The notes below the pieces were generated by a model. It was not told where the DNA came from. It searched no databases and saw nothing but the letters and a program-made list of their open reading frames with translations. A program made the position numbers and the translations under genes. Of a stretch of DNA of 64,000 bases, positions 37,049-46,429 are shown piece after piece; position 1 is the stretch's first letter; each line of letters starts with the position of its first letter. Origin of the DNA: Pseudaminobacter salicylatoxidans (GTDB lineage Bacteria; Pseudomonadota; Alphaproteobacteria; Rhizobiales; Rhizobiaceae); assembly GCF_003148475.1 (NCBI RefSeq), contig NZ_QGGG01000005.1, forward strand, positions 246,497-310,496, given 5' to 3'.

Positions 37049-37386
37049 TTTTCGCTTTCCTTCATCACATTCATCACAAATGCGTCCAACCGGTTGAGCC
37101 GGGCCTCCCAGATGGCTCGCTGTTCGTCGAGCCATGTCCGCATCGGATCCAGAGCCTCGGGGACGATAGCGCAGGTGCGTATCCGCCCATCCTTGGACGT
37201 GGTTATCAATCCTGCTTCCTCCAGCACGCAAAGGTGGCGCATCACGGTGGGCAGTCGCAGTCCCGTGGGGCCGGCCAGATCGGTCACCCGCGCAGGTGTT
37301 TCGGCAAGGCGGGTCAACATCGACCGGCGGGTCGGATCCGCCAGGGCATGGAAGAGCAGGGAGAGATCGGGATCATGCTTAGCCAT
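37045..37386 (-). CDS. ArsR-family transcriptional regulator
   Basis: 113 residues with the winged HTH LLFHALADPTRRSMLTRLAE followed by LRLPTVMRHLCVLEEAGLIT. No CxC metal motif, so it is not a metal sensor; it belongs to the subgroup paired with SRPBCC proteins. The C-terminus (MRTWLDEQRAIWEARLNRLD) is the usual dimer helix. Start at 37386 (MAKHDPDLS) gives a standard N-terminus; an in-frame start at 37437 adds an atypical lead. Overlaps the next gene by four bases. Confidence 0.87.
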   Translation of the reverse strand: MAKHDPDLSLLFHALADPTRRSMLTRLAETPARVTDLAGPTGLRLPTVMRHLCVLEEAGLITTSKDGRIRTCAIVPEALDPMRTWLDEQRAIWEARLNRLDAFVMNVMKESEK

Positions 37387-37552
37387 ATTGCTAACTATCT
37401 TCCGATTTGTCGGCAATGCAAGCAAAAACTTCGCCAATCAGCTAAGTTTTGACCTCGATGCACGCGAGGGGTTAGAGCCATCGGTTTCTGTTGCTGAACT
37501 CGCCGAGACGCGCGTCCGGGAAGATCACCGGACAGGGCGCGCATTTTGAACT

Positions 37553-37580
37553 GCCTGACCGCATCTCGCTGCGGTCAGGC
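37553..37580. terminator. Hairpin downstream of the YeeE-type gene
   Basis: Perfect 11-bp inverted repeat GCCTGACCGCA / TGCGGTCAGGC with a 6-base loop, about 70 bases beyond the stop of the minus-strand YeeE/YedE gene and before the ArsR promoter. There is no T-run, so it may be a weak terminator or 3' stabiliser. Confidence 0.4.
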
Positions 37581-37650
37581 GCCACGAGGAAGGATGCTGG
37601 CGCTGGAAGCGGTCATCCGGCAGATCAATTTTGACTGCTCTGATGTGATT

Positions 37651-38745
37651 TCAGTTAGGCAGCCGCTCGGAGAGTGGGTATGTCTGGGATGAAGCTCGAA
37701 CTCCGTCGACAAGCCGGTCGCAAAGCGCTGCCCCGACTATCATGGCGGCAAGGCCGATGAGGGAGGAAACCGCCAGCACGGAGCCGCCAGTCAGGCCCGC
37801 GCCAACGGTACAGCCGACCGCCAATATGCCGCCGAAACCCATCAGCACACCGCCGATGGCATATCGGACGACGGAAAGTGAGCCGGCGTCCGAAAAAGTC
37901 GCAAGGCGGAACTGGTGAGAGAGCAGGGCCGCCGCGAAAGCACCGAGGATGGTGCCGATCAGCAGCCCCTGATCAAGTCCGAAAGCGGAGGATGCCCCGC
38001 TGGCCAGCGCGCTGGTGGTGGCGAGCGGGCGGACAAAGGACAGGCTTTCTGCCTGGATTGGCTCGAACACCTGGGTCGAAAGCGTATAGGTGAAATACCA
38101 GCCACCGACGATGGTGAGCCCGACCATCATTGCGCCAAGTGCCTTCCAGACTGGCAGGCGGGCAACGATTGTAAGGCCGAGTGCGCAAAGTGTCAGAATG
38201 ATGCCGATCCACAGACCGGCGGACTGAGGCAGTGCTGCGTGGACGAGCAGATCATTGCCCCCGATGGCGGCAGTGTTCCAAAGGCCGCCAATGCTGTCGC
38301 GCAGGGGCACCAGCAGTCCATCATAGGTGGCGCTGCCGACAAGCGCTGTGACCAGGATTGTGAAAATGGCGCGCAGATTGCCGGAAGCGCTGAGCACCAG
38401 AAGCCGGGAGACGCAGCCGCGCGCCAGCACCATGCCGAAGCCGAAGACGAGGCCGCCGAACAATGCTCCGGACAGGCTTTGTGCTGTCGAGAAGAACCGC
38501 GTTTCGGAAACGTCGAGCGCTCCCTGAACCAGCAGCATCTGTACACCGAGGATGGCGATGGCAAAGCCGATGAACCAGATTGCAACCGCCGAAACCCCGC
38601 GACGCCGGGTCAGGTCAAGCACAGCCGAGCGCGTGCAGAAGGCGGTTTTCTGCGCAAAAAACCCGAACAACATGCCAAGCACCGCACCACCGGCAAGCGC
38701 TGTACCGTTTTCTCCAATCATGTCGATCGTCGGAACAAGGTCCAT
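37651..38745 (-). CDS. YeeE/YedE-family (TsuA-like) sulfur-compound transporter
   Basis: 364 residues, highly hydrophobic with about nine to ten helices. The family's conserved cysteines are present in internal-repeat motifs: GFFAQKTAFCTRSA near residue 35, GMVLARGCVSRLL near residue 105 and ILAVGCTVGAGLTGGS near residue 310. TsuA of this family imports thiosulfate. Start at 38745 (MDLVPTI) is supported by TGAGGAG about eight bases upstream. No TsuB/TusA or sulfurtransferase gene is adjacent. Confidence 0.86.
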   Translation of the reverse strand: MDLVPTIDMIGENGTALAGGAVLGMLFGFFAQKTAFCTRSAVLDLTRRRGVSAVAIWFIGFAIAILGVQMLLVQGALDVSETRFFSTAQSLSGALFGGLVFGFGMVLARGCVSRLLVLSASGNLRAIFTILVTALVGSATYDGLLVPLRDSIGGLWNTAAIGGNDLLVHAALPQSAGLWIGIILTLCALGLTIVARLPVWKALGAMMVGLTIVGGWYFTYTLSTQVFEPIQAESLSFVRPLATTSALASGASSAFGLDQGLLIGTILGAFAAALLSHQFRLATFSDAGSLSVVRYAIGGVLMGFGGILAVGCTVGAGLTGGSVLAVSSLIGLAAMIVGAALCDRLVDGVRASSQTYPLSERLPN

Positions 38746-39366
38746 AGCGCGGCTCCTCAGCAAACTCTCACAAATGTAATGGAGTGTTCCGTATTAAGCG
38801 GGATATCGAAATGCGCGCGGGAGTACCCGACTAGACAAATTTTGCGCTGAAAAGACCTCAGATAGAAAATGAATCCGCTCCAGTGGAACGTGGTTGTCGG
38901 TGGACCCGTGATATTCGCTCAGCAGCGCGGTGCGCGTGGTCTCAGCGATGTCGGTAAAAACGTAGGCCAGCGGCATGACTGACTTACGCCCATCGTTACA
39001 GATTCTCCCGGCGGATGCTTGGTACGCAAGAATTGCTATTCGCCGATCCGATGACATGACCTTCCCACAATCAGCGGTAGTGTCAGGTAAACGGTATGGC
39101 GGCATGAGGCATGTCCGTTTTTCTGGAGATTGCATCATGTTCAAAGGCCGCCACTTAACCGATCAGTGACCCTGCTGTGCGTTCGGCGGTATTTGATGAC
39201 CGCCTTAAACAGCGGGAGCATGCTTCGGCGCGATGATCTGGCCGTCCCCCCGTTTTCCAGAGGAAGGTGGTGTCCGACCCGGGGCACGGTCGATCCCATC
39301 GCAGCGGAGCATCCTGCGGTGCGGCAGCCGCGTATGCCGCACCCGGGAAAACTGTTCCTGATAACG
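38746..39366. other. Gene-poor stretch, probably debris
   Basis: Reading frames here are short, overlap in conflicting directions and show no family match I recognise. Codon-third-position bias is irregular. It lies between an intact transporter and the broken acetolactate-synthase-like gene, so decayed sequence is likely. Confidence 0.35.
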
Positions 39367-39747
39367 TCAGGCTGGGATTGCAATCTGTTTCTCGACCTCA
39401 TCTGGCAGTAGCGACTCCATGCTGGCGGCCTGGAGAGCCTGTAGTGCTTCATGAGTGAACGTCACGCCATTGCGGATCATGCTGTGGCGCAAGTCACGCA
39501 CGGTTTCAGAGGCAAGCATCCGGGCGGTGTCGACCTGCATTTCGTCAAGCAGCGCTCGCGCGCGGTCTTCGATGGAGGCCGGCGTTTCCAACAGGCGCAG
39601 GCAGGCGACGTGAAGGACCGGGGTCGCTTCGGCGTCATGAACGGTGGCTGGAAAAACCAGCCGCTCCATGCTGACGACAGCGTCGGAGGCGGGAGAAAGC
39701 GCTGCAACGCCCTGATCCGAGGTCCAGGCTGGTGTCAGCCCGTCCAC
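39367..39747 (-). CDS. Unrecognised open frame, possibly a gene fragment
   Basis: A frame of up to 126 codons starting at a GTG. Codon use in its last two thirds is normal for the region (LRLLETPASIEDRARALLDE, SETVRDLRHSMIRNGVTFTH), suggesting that part was coding. The first third is less convincing. No signal peptide or family motif. It abuts the acetolactate-synthase-like remnant tail to tail, and may be a relic too. Confidence 0.3.
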   Translation of the reverse strand: MDGLTPAWTSDQGVAALSPASDAVVSMERLVFPATVHDAEATPVLHVACLRLLETPASIEDRARALLDEMQVDTARMLASETVRDLRHSMIRNGVTFTHEALQALQAASMESLLPDEVEKQIAIPA

Positions 39748-39792
39748 AGTTGCGATCCAGGGGCCTGCTCGGCCTGGCCCGAGCGTAAGCGA

Positions 39793-40257
39793 GGATGCCG
39801 CCGCGGCGATGACTCTTCACGGTGTGGCCACCCTGATTTTGCCCGCAGATGCCGCATGGGACGACGTCGCCCCCACCGACCCGGCCCAGCGCGGCTGCCG
39901 GCACCTGCCGCCCCGCATATCGCGCTGATCCGTGCCACGGCGCGGGCCATACGGGCAGGCGCACAGATGCTTCTGTTGAGCGGCAAGACACTGCGCGCCG
40001 ACGCGTTGGCCGTTGCGGGCTCGATCGCCGAAGCGACGGGCCTTCGCATAATGGCTCAGCAATCCAACGCCCGCATTGAATGCGGCGCCGGCCGCATGCC
40101 GATCAAGAAGGTGCCGTATCCGCTCGACATGGCGCTGGACAAGCTCGAGGATGTTGACCGGGTGGTGCTCGTGGGCAGTGGCCTTTTCGGTTACCCCGGA
40201 AAACCGGTACGCCTGCTGCTGGAGGAATGCGAGGTAATCGATCTGGCAGGGCAGTGA
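39793..40257 (+). pseudogene. Fragment of an acetolactate-synthase-like TPP enzyme
   Basis: The middle domain of a ThDP-dependent enzyme of the AHAS large-subunit type is readable in two frames: first SEDAAAAMTLHGVATLILPA then, after a shift near 39880-39900, RATARAIRAGAQMLLLSGKT, EATGLRIMAQQSNARIECG and VDRVVLVGSGLFGYPGKP. The first ~190 and last ~200 residues of a normal enzyme are missing. So it is a truncated and frameshifted relic, between two regulators of other systems. Confidence 0.6.
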
Positions 40258-40318
40258 CCTGCTACCACGCTCCATGCACTGGCGGATGGGGGTTGCCATA
40301 TATCCTGAACGATGGAGT

Positions 40319-41266
40319 TCACCTCTGCGGGCAGGGCACGATATAGTCCGCAGCCCGGCAGGCCTTCTCCATTTGCTCATCGAATAAGTTGAGGAACGCG
40401 CGCGCGGCCGTCGAAAGCGGCGCTTCGGGAGAGGAGACGATGCACATCTCGAAGGGGATGGTGACGTCCAGCGGCCGCACCGCGATGCCTCTCGGCGCGC
40501 AGTGCATGGCGGTGAAGGGATCGACGATTGCCACCCCGACGCCTTCGGCCACCAATGCGCAGGCCGCGATGGACTGATGCACCTGGATCCGCAGTTGGGA
40601 AGCCAGCGCCTCGTACAATCTCGCGCCAGGCACATATCTCGACAGGAACTCCCTCTCCAGCCCGATCACGTTCTCGCCGGCCAGTTGCGAGACCGAGATG
40701 TCGTCGCTTTCTGCCAGCGCATGTCCGGTGGGTATGGCGCAGACGCATCGGAACTGCCACCGCCGCTCGATCCGGACGGCATCGGTCACCGCAATGGGGT
40801 CGACGATACCAAGATCCGCGAAGCGTGAGGCGATGAGATCGACGATCTGGCGCGACTGGGCGGTCGTGCACGAAATATGAATCTGTGGGTGCGCCCGATT
40901 GAATTCCTTGATCACCGCAGGCGTGATGGCGATCGAAAGCGCGATGAAGGAGCCGAGCCGCAGCTGACCATGGGCGAGGGCGCGGATGTCGGCAGCCGTA
41001 TGCGCCAGTTTTTGCAGGTTGCGAAAATACTTCTGGATTTCGTCATAGAGCAGCATGGCTTCGGGGGTCGCCACCAGACGCCCCTTGCGGCGCTCGAACA
41101 GCGCGAAGCCGATGCTCTCCTCCAGGCTGCGCAGCAATCGGCTGACGCTGGGCTGTGAGACATGCATGCTCGAAGCGGCGGCCGTGACCGAGGCGGTTTC
41201 GACGATCGCCTTGAAGGCTTCGATCTGGCGCAGGCTGATTGTGGCCGGCTTTGGCGTCCTGGGCAT
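40319..41266 (-). CDS. LysR-family transcriptional regulator
   Basis: 315 residues. HTH at residues 8-66 (ISLRQIEAFKAIVETASVTA, SQPSVSRLLRSLEES) and a LysR_substrate domain (LRLGSFIALSIAITPAVIKEF; ALVAEGVGVAIVDPFTA). Start at 41266 has GGGGGAG upstream. Divergent from the ABC transporter operon at 41398, 131 bases away, with a dyad in between, so it very likely controls that operon. Confidence 0.9.
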   Translation of the reverse strand: MPRTPKPATISLRQIEAFKAIVETASVTAAASSMHVSQPSVSRLLRSLEESIGFALFERRKGRLVATPEAMLLYDEIQKYFRNLQKLAHTAADIRALAHGQLRLGSFIALSIAITPAVIKEFNRAHPQIHISCTTAQSRQIVDLIASRFADLGIVDPIAVTDAVRIERRWQFRCVCAIPTGHALAESDDISVSQLAGENVIGLEREFLSRYVPGARLYEALASQLRIQVHQSIAACALVAEGVGVAIVDPFTAMHCAPRGIAVRPLDVTIPFEMCIVSSPEAPLSTAARAFLNLFDEQMEKACRAADYIVPCPQR

Positions 41267-41298
41267 CCTGAGCTCCCCCGATCTCTCGTAAGCCATAG

Positions 41299-41323
41299 CA
41301 TTTATGCATGAGATACGTAAATG
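41299..41323. promoter_or_regulatory. Candidate LysR operator dyad
   Basis: Arms CATTTATG (41299-41306) and CGTAAATG (41316-41323) form an imperfect dyad with 7 of 8 matching positions around a 9-base centre. It lies in the divergent region between the LysR gene and the ABC operon, where LysR-type sites with a T-N11-A core are expected. Confidence 0.45.
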
Positions 41324-41397
41324 TTGTTCTTTGACTTTATGGATTTGCATTTGGATACTCATCGCTGAGGGTTCAAGAAAAAGGGGAGAAGCGACCA

Positions 41398-42444
41398 ATG
41401 ATACAGTTCAAAATTCCGACCCGGATGCGGCTGTTGTGCGCGGCGCTGGTGGTGTCTGGCTCTGTCGGCTCCGGTGCGAACTTTGCGCAAGCCGAAGAGC
41501 TGACCGTTTACAGCGCCCTGGCCAAGGAGCATTTCGCAGAGCTGATTGCCGAGTTCCAGAAGCGCGAGCCGGACATCAAGATCAACCAGTTACTGGACTC
41601 AAACGGCCCGATCATCGCGCGCCTGCTGGCCGAGAAGGAGAACCCGCGCGCCGACATCATCCTGGGCGCCTCGGTGCCCGGACTGGTAATGTTGGAGGAG
41701 AAGGGCATGCTGATGCCCTATGCACCGGCCGGCCTCGACCAGATCAAGGATCGTTTCTACGACCGCAGAAGCGAAACGCCGCATTGGGTGGGCACCGATG
41801 CCTGGGCGTCGGCGATCTGCTTTAACAAGATGGAGGGCGCCAATCACGAAGTCGAAGAGCCGAAGAACTGGAAAGACCTGATCAAGCCCGAATACAAAGG
41901 CATGATCACCATGCCCAACCCCAACTCCTCCGCCACCGGCCTGCTTGCGATCGTGGGCTGGATGAAGATCTTCGGCGAGGATGAAGCTTGGAACTACATG
42001 GACGCCCTGCACCAGAACATCGCGCAATATGTCCACTCCGGCAGCAAGCCGTGCCGCATGGCCGCTACCGGCGAGGCAGTGATCGGCATCGCCTATCCGG
42101 CCCCGGGCGTGAAGGCGATCAATGATGGCGCACCGCTCAGCGTCGTGATCCCCGAGGAGGGGGTCGGCTCCGAAGTCGAGGGGGTGGCCATCGTCGCTGG
42201 CGCACAGCACCCCGACGCCGCCAGGAAGCTTGCCGATTTCGCCACCAGCCTGGAAGGCAACCAGATCCACAACAAGTATTATGCGCTGGTTGGGCGCAAG
42301 GGGGTCTCCACGTCGGTTCCGAATTACCCGGAGGGCGAGGAGGCAGCCCTGGTGGACATGGATTTCTACTGGGTGGCCGCCAACCGGGATCGCATCCTGG
42401 CCGAATGGCAGAAGCGCTACGGCGCCAAGGACGAGCCGAAATAA
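41398..42444 (+). CDS. ABC substrate-binding protein, AfuA/2-aminoethylphosphonate type
   Basis: 348 residues with a signal peptide ending near residue 32 (GANFAQA). Mature part opens ELTVYSALAKEHFAELIAEF and continues IIARLLAEKENPRADIILG, PEYKGMITMPNPNSSATG and ATGEAVIGIAYPAPGVKAIN, the pattern of family 1/8 binding proteins for ferric iron, phosphonate or sugar phosphate. The Tyr pair used for iron is not evident, which favours a phosphorylated organic ligand. First gene of a four-gene operon with permease, phosphatase and ATPase. Confidence 0.87.
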   Translation: MIQFKIPTRMRLLCAALVVSGSVGSGANFAQAEELTVYSALAKEHFAELIAEFQKREPDIKINQLLDSNGPIIARLLAEKENPRADIILGASVPGLVMLEEKGMLMPYAPAGLDQIKDRFYDRRSETPHWVGTDAWASAICFNKMEGANHEVEEPKNWKDLIKPEYKGMITMPNPNSSATGLLAIVGWMKIFGEDEAWNYMDALHQNIAQYVHSGSKPCRMAATGEAVIGIAYPAPGVKAINDGAPLSVVIPEEGVGSEVEGVAIVAGAQHPDAARKLADFATSLEGNQIHNKYYALVGRKGVSTSVPNYPEGEEAALVDMDFYWVAANRDRILAEWQKRYGAKDEPK

Positions 42445-42527
42445 TCCGCAACCCAGGACCGCGTATGATGGCAGGCCGGCCCATCCTGATGGACGGTCTG
42501 CCCAGCGCACCGAAAGGCGACAGGCAG

Positions 42528-44243
42528 ATGGTCAATCAGGCTTCGACGGCGCCGGCAACCGGGCAGAAAATCCGCATCGGTTTCAGTGGCGAGGACATTC
42601 TTCTGCGCCTTTGCCTGGTAGGGCTCGGCCTGTTCCTCGCCGCCGGCTTGCTGCTGCCGGTGTATACGCTGTTGTCGAAGGGGCTGCAGGATGCGGACGG
42701 CAGCTTTGTCGGCTTGCAGAATTTCATCAGCTATTTCCAGGAGCCGAGCGTATCGGTGGTCTTCTGGAACAGCCTGCGTATTTCGGTTCTCTCCACATTG
42801 TTGACGCTTGTGATCGCAGGCGTCTACGCCTTCGCGCTGACCCATTCGCGGATGCCGGGACGCGCATTCTTCCGTGCCGTGGCGCTGGTGCCGCTGCTGA
42901 CGCCCTCGCTGCTGCCTGGCATCGCGCTGATCTATCTCTTCGGCAATCAGGGCTTTTTTCGAAGCGCCTTGATGGGGCATAGCCTCTATGGCCCGATCGG
43001 CATCGTCATCGGCGAAGTGTTCTTCACCTTCCCCATCGCGCTGCTGATCGTGCTGACATCGTTGCTGACCATTGACCGCAGGCTCTACGAAGCGGCGACC
43101 GCACTGCGGGCGGGGCGGGTACGCATCTTCTTCACCGTGACGCTGCCGGCCATGCGCTTCGGCCTCGGTGCGGCGTTCTTTGCCACTTTCACCAAGGTGT
43201 TCACGGATTTCGGCGTGCCGGTGGTGGTCGGCGGCTCTTATCCGGTGCTGGCCACTGACCTCTACCAGAAAGTAATCGGCGGCTTCGATTTCCAGATGGG
43301 GGCCGTCGTCGGCATCCTGCTGTTCATTCCGGCAGCCATCGCCTTCCTCGGCGGTCAGCTGCTTCAGCGCGGCCGTAGCAACGGCATAGACGGACGTGCC
43401 GTGGTTTATGTGCCTGCAAAGAGCAGGATGCGCGATCTTGCCTGCTTCGGTTTCTGCGCGGCGGTCGCGCTGGCCATCCTGGGCGTGCTGGTGATGGCGG
43501 TGCTGGGCTCTCTGTTCAAGCTGTGGCCATACAATCTCAGCCTCTCGCTTGCCAGCTACAATTTCGCCGAATACGAGCCGAGCGGCTGGGGTGCCTACCG
43601 CAACAGCCTGCGTCTTTCTGCCGGGGTGGCGGTGTTCGGAACGGCCGTGATCTTCTTCGGCGCCTATCTGCTGGAGCGCGTGCCGGGCACTGCCTGGCTG
43701 CGCGGAGCGATCAATTTCTGCTGCATGATCCCGCTCGCCATGCCCGGCATGGTTCTGGGCCTGTCCTATATCTTCTTCTTCAACAGCCCGTCCAATCCGT
43801 TCGGTGCGATTTACGGCACGATGGCTATCCTCATTCTGGGCACGGTCGTCCATCTGTACACGGTGCCGCATCTCACCGCGCTGACCGCGCTCAAGCAGCT
43901 CGATCCGGGTTTGGAAGCGGTTGGCTCGTCACTCAGGGTGTCACGTTTCGCGACCTTCGGTCGGGTCGTCGTGCCCGTTTGCCTGCCCACGATCCTGCGC
44001 ATCGCCAGCTATCTGTTCATGAACTCCATGACGACGATCTCGGCGCTGGTGTTCCTCTATTCGGCCAACTCCAAGGTCGCGACCGTCAGCGTGGTCCTGC
44101 TCAACGACAACGCCATGCTCGGCCCCGCCGCCGCGATGAGCGTGCTGATCGTGGCGACATCGGCAACGGTCGTCAGCCTCCAATGGCTGCTCATGCATGG
44201 ACTGCTGCGCCGCACGCAAGCCTGGCGCGGCACGGAAAGCTGA
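42528..44243 (+). CDS. ABC transporter permease, two fused membrane domains
   Basis: 571 residues, about twelve helices in two homologous halves, each with an EAA-type loop: YEAATALRAGRVRIFFTVTL in the first and LEAVGSSLRVSRFATFGRVV in the second. This fused arrangement is typical of FbpB/AfuB/PhnU-like importers. Start is uncertain: the ATG at 42528 (MVNQAST) is a plausible N-terminus, while 42465 would add 21 residues. Follows the binding protein closely. Confidence 0.87.
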   Translation: MVNQASTAPATGQKIRIGFSGEDILLRLCLVGLGLFLAAGLLLPVYTLLSKGLQDADGSFVGLQNFISYFQEPSVSVVFWNSLRISVLSTLLTLVIAGVYAFALTHSRMPGRAFFRAVALVPLLTPSLLPGIALIYLFGNQGFFRSALMGHSLYGPIGIVIGEVFFTFPIALLIVLTSLLTIDRRLYEAATALRAGRVRIFFTVTLPAMRFGLGAAFFATFTKVFTDFGVPVVVGGSYPVLATDLYQKVIGGFDFQMGAVVGILLFIPAAIAFLGGQLLQRGRSNGIDGRAVVYVPAKSRMRDLACFGFCAAVALAILGVLVMAVLGSLFKLWPYNLSLSLASYNFAEYEPSGWGAYRNSLRLSAGVAVFGTAVIFFGAYLLERVPGTAWLRGAINFCCMIPLAMPGMVLGLSYIFFFNSPSNPFGAIYGTMAILILGTVVHLYTVPHLTALTALKQLDPGLEAVGSSLRVSRFATFGRVVVPVCLPTILRIASYLFMNSMTTISALVFLYSANSKVATVSVVLLNDNAMLGPAAAMSVLIVATSATVVSLQWLLMHGLLRRTQAWRGTES

Positions 44244-44290
44244 AAACAAACCGGCCGCGCCTAACGGCCACTCAACCCAAGGACCAGTCC

Positions 44291-45118
44291 ATGACGGCTT
44301 CGTCAACCACAACCACGCCAACGGAATTCATCCGCTTTGCTGAAGAACTTGCCGATGCAAGCCGCGCGCTGATCCGTACCCGGTTCCGCCGCAATGCAGA
44401 TGTCGAGATGAAGCCGGACAATACTCCCGTGACGACCACCGATCTGGAAGTTGAGACACTGATCCGCAATATGATCGCCGATCGCTATCCCATGCACGGG
44501 GTAATCGGCGAGGAACATCCCGCCAGCGCCGCGAGCGCCGATCATGTCTGGGTGATCGACCCCATCGACGGCACGCGCTCTTTCATCGCCGGCCGGCCGG
44601 TGTTCGGCACTCTGATCGCGCTGACGGTGGACGCCGTTCCCGTCCTCGGCGTGGTGGACATACCCATCACGGAAGAACGCTGGGTGGGGGCGAAAGGCCA
44701 CGCGACGCTGCTTAACGGCAAAGTCGCCAGCACGCGCGAATGCCCGACCGCCGCCGGCGCCATCCTGCTTGCCACTTCCCCGGAATATCTCGACGGAGAT
44801 GCCGCGCTGCCTTTTGGCAATGTGGCCGAGGCGGCCCGGTTCACGATCTACGATGCCGGCACACAGGCCTACGGCCTGGTCGCCAGCGGCCATGCCGATA
44901 TCATGATTGCGGCCCGCTACGGCATTGTCGATTATCTCGCGGCCGTTCCCGTCATCGAGGGCGCCGGCGGCGTCATGCGGGACTGGAACGGCGCGCCGCT
45001 GACATTGCACTCCGGCGACCGTTTTGTGGCAGTCGGCGATGCAGCGCTTCTGCCCGAGACACTGCAACTTCTTGGTCGCGCTGAAACGAAAGGCTTGGCC
45101 CATGTTGAACGTGCCTGA
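44291..45118 (+). CDS. Inositol-monophosphatase-family phosphatase
   Basis: 275 residues. Metal-site motifs of the IMPase superfamily are complete: VIGEEHPAS near residue 77, WVIDPIDGTRSFIAGRPVFG near residue 92, and the late YGIVDYLAAVPVIEGAGGVM. Related to HisN-type histidinol-phosphatases. It lies inside an ABC importer operon, after the permease and overlapping the ATPase start by 17 bases. That position suggests it dephosphorylates an imported phosphoester. Substrate not determinable from sequence. Confidence 0.87.
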   Translation: MTASSTTTTPTEFIRFAEELADASRALIRTRFRRNADVEMKPDNTPVTTTDLEVETLIRNMIADRYPMHGVIGEEHPASAASADHVWVIDPIDGTRSFIAGRPVFGTLIALTVDAVPVLGVVDIPITEERWVGAKGHATLLNGKVASTRECPTAAGAILLATSPEYLDGDAALPFGNVAEAARFTIYDAGTQAYGLVASGHADIMIAARYGIVDYLAAVPVIEGAGGVMRDWNGAPLTLHSGDRFVAVGDAALLPETLQLLGRAETKGLAHVERA

Positions 45119-46244
45119 TCCCCTCGCAAACCCGCATCGACAACACGCGCAGGATAGTGCCTCGGGCATGCCGCCGCGCGCATTGCAGGTCAGCGGCCTG
45201 TCGAAATCCTTCGGCAAGTTCGTGGCGCTCGACGGCATCGATCTCGACATCCAACGGGGAGAGTTCGTCTGCTTCCTAGGGCCTTCGGGTTGCGGCAAGA
45301 CCACCTTGCTGCGCGCCATTGCCGGTCTCGACACGCAGGACCACGGCACGATCCATCAGAACGGCCGCGACATTTCACGATTGCCTGTCGGCCGGCGTGA
45401 CTTCGGCATCGTCTTCCAGTCCTATGCGCTGTTCCCGAACCTGACGGTCGAACGCAATGTCGGTTACGGTCTTCATGGGGCAGGCGTGTCCAGGCAGCAG
45501 CGGAAGGCGCGCATCGGCGAGCTTCTGGAACTTGTGGGCTTGCAGAGCCAGTCCGCGAAATATCCGGCGCAGCTTTCGGGCGGCCAGCAGCAGCGCGTGG
45601 CACTGGCTCGCGCGCTGGCGCCGTCGCCGGGCCTGCTCCTGCTCGATGAGCCGCTGAGCGCGCTGGATGCGCAGGTGCGGCTGCATCTGCGCGATCAGCT
45701 CCGGCAATTGCAGCGCAACCTGGGCGTCACCACCATCATGGTCACGCACGACCAGGATGAGGCGCTTGCGATGGCCGACCGCATCGTGGTGATGAACCAC
45801 GGCGTGATCGAGCAGGCCGGGACCCCGGAGGAGGTTTTTTCGCGGCCCAATTCGCCATTCGTGGCCGGCTTTCTCGGCGATATGAATTTTATTCCCGCGA
45901 TTGCAGCCTCCGGCAACAGCGCTTCGGTTGGATCGACAACCTTCGCTTTGCCTGCCATGGAAAATCTTGCTCCCGGTAGCGAGGTCAGCCTCTGCATACG
46001 GCCGGCAGACATCGCCATTGAGACGCCATCTGCCGGCTCGTCCGATGGTCTCGAAGCGTTGGTCGAAACCGTCTCGTTTCGCGGCAACTTCTATCGGCTC
46101 TCGCTGCGCTGTTCCCAGATCAGGCAAACATTGGACGTCGAAATCACCAGCAGCGCCTGGCAGGGCCTCAGGCTGGTCGAAGGATCGATCGTCACCATCG
46201 ATTTTCCTGCGACAAAGCTGCATGTCTTCCCCCGAGGGCCATGA
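45102..46244 (+). CDS. ABC transporter ATP-binding protein with TOBE domain
   Basis: 380 residues. Walker A GPSGCGKTTLLR near residue 70, Q-loop VFQSYALFPNLTV, signature LSGGQQQRVALARAL and Walker B LLLLDEPLSALDA, then a switch His in MVTHDQDEALAMADRI. The C-terminal third is a TOBE-like regulatory domain (LCIRPADIAIETPSAGSSDG). It energises the permease upstream. Start taken at MLNVPDPL; its 26-residue N-terminal extension before the ABC domain is a little long. Confidence 0.9.
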   Translation: MLNVPDPLANPHRQHAQDSASGMPPRALQVSGLSKSFGKFVALDGIDLDIQRGEFVCFLGPSGCGKTTLLRAIAGLDTQDHGTIHQNGRDISRLPVGRRDFGIVFQSYALFPNLTVERNVGYGLHGAGVSRQQRKARIGELLELVGLQSQSAKYPAQLSGGQQQRVALARALAPSPGLLLLDEPLSALDAQVRLHLRDQLRQLQRNLGVTTIMVTHDQDEALAMADRIVVMNHGVIEQAGTPEEVFSRPNSPFVAGFLGDMNFIPAIAASGNSASVGSTTFALPAMENLAPGSEVSLCIRPADIAIETPSAGSSDGLEALVETVSFRGNFYRLSLRCSQIRQTLDVEITSSAWQGLRLVEGSIVTIDFPATKLHVFPRGP

Positions 46245-46429
46245 TTGTAAAACTCCAACCAAGCTCGTCGCGGTCCGCGATCCTGATCGAGGATCGGGCA
46301 TGCGTATCCGCCAATTGTCAATTGGGAGCGTGTCGTGGGATTCGGCCAGCGACAAAGCGGCACGCTTGCACGTCGAAAGCCATTCACGAACACGCAGGTC
46401 GGCGATTTCGTCGATCCTGCTCGCGGATT

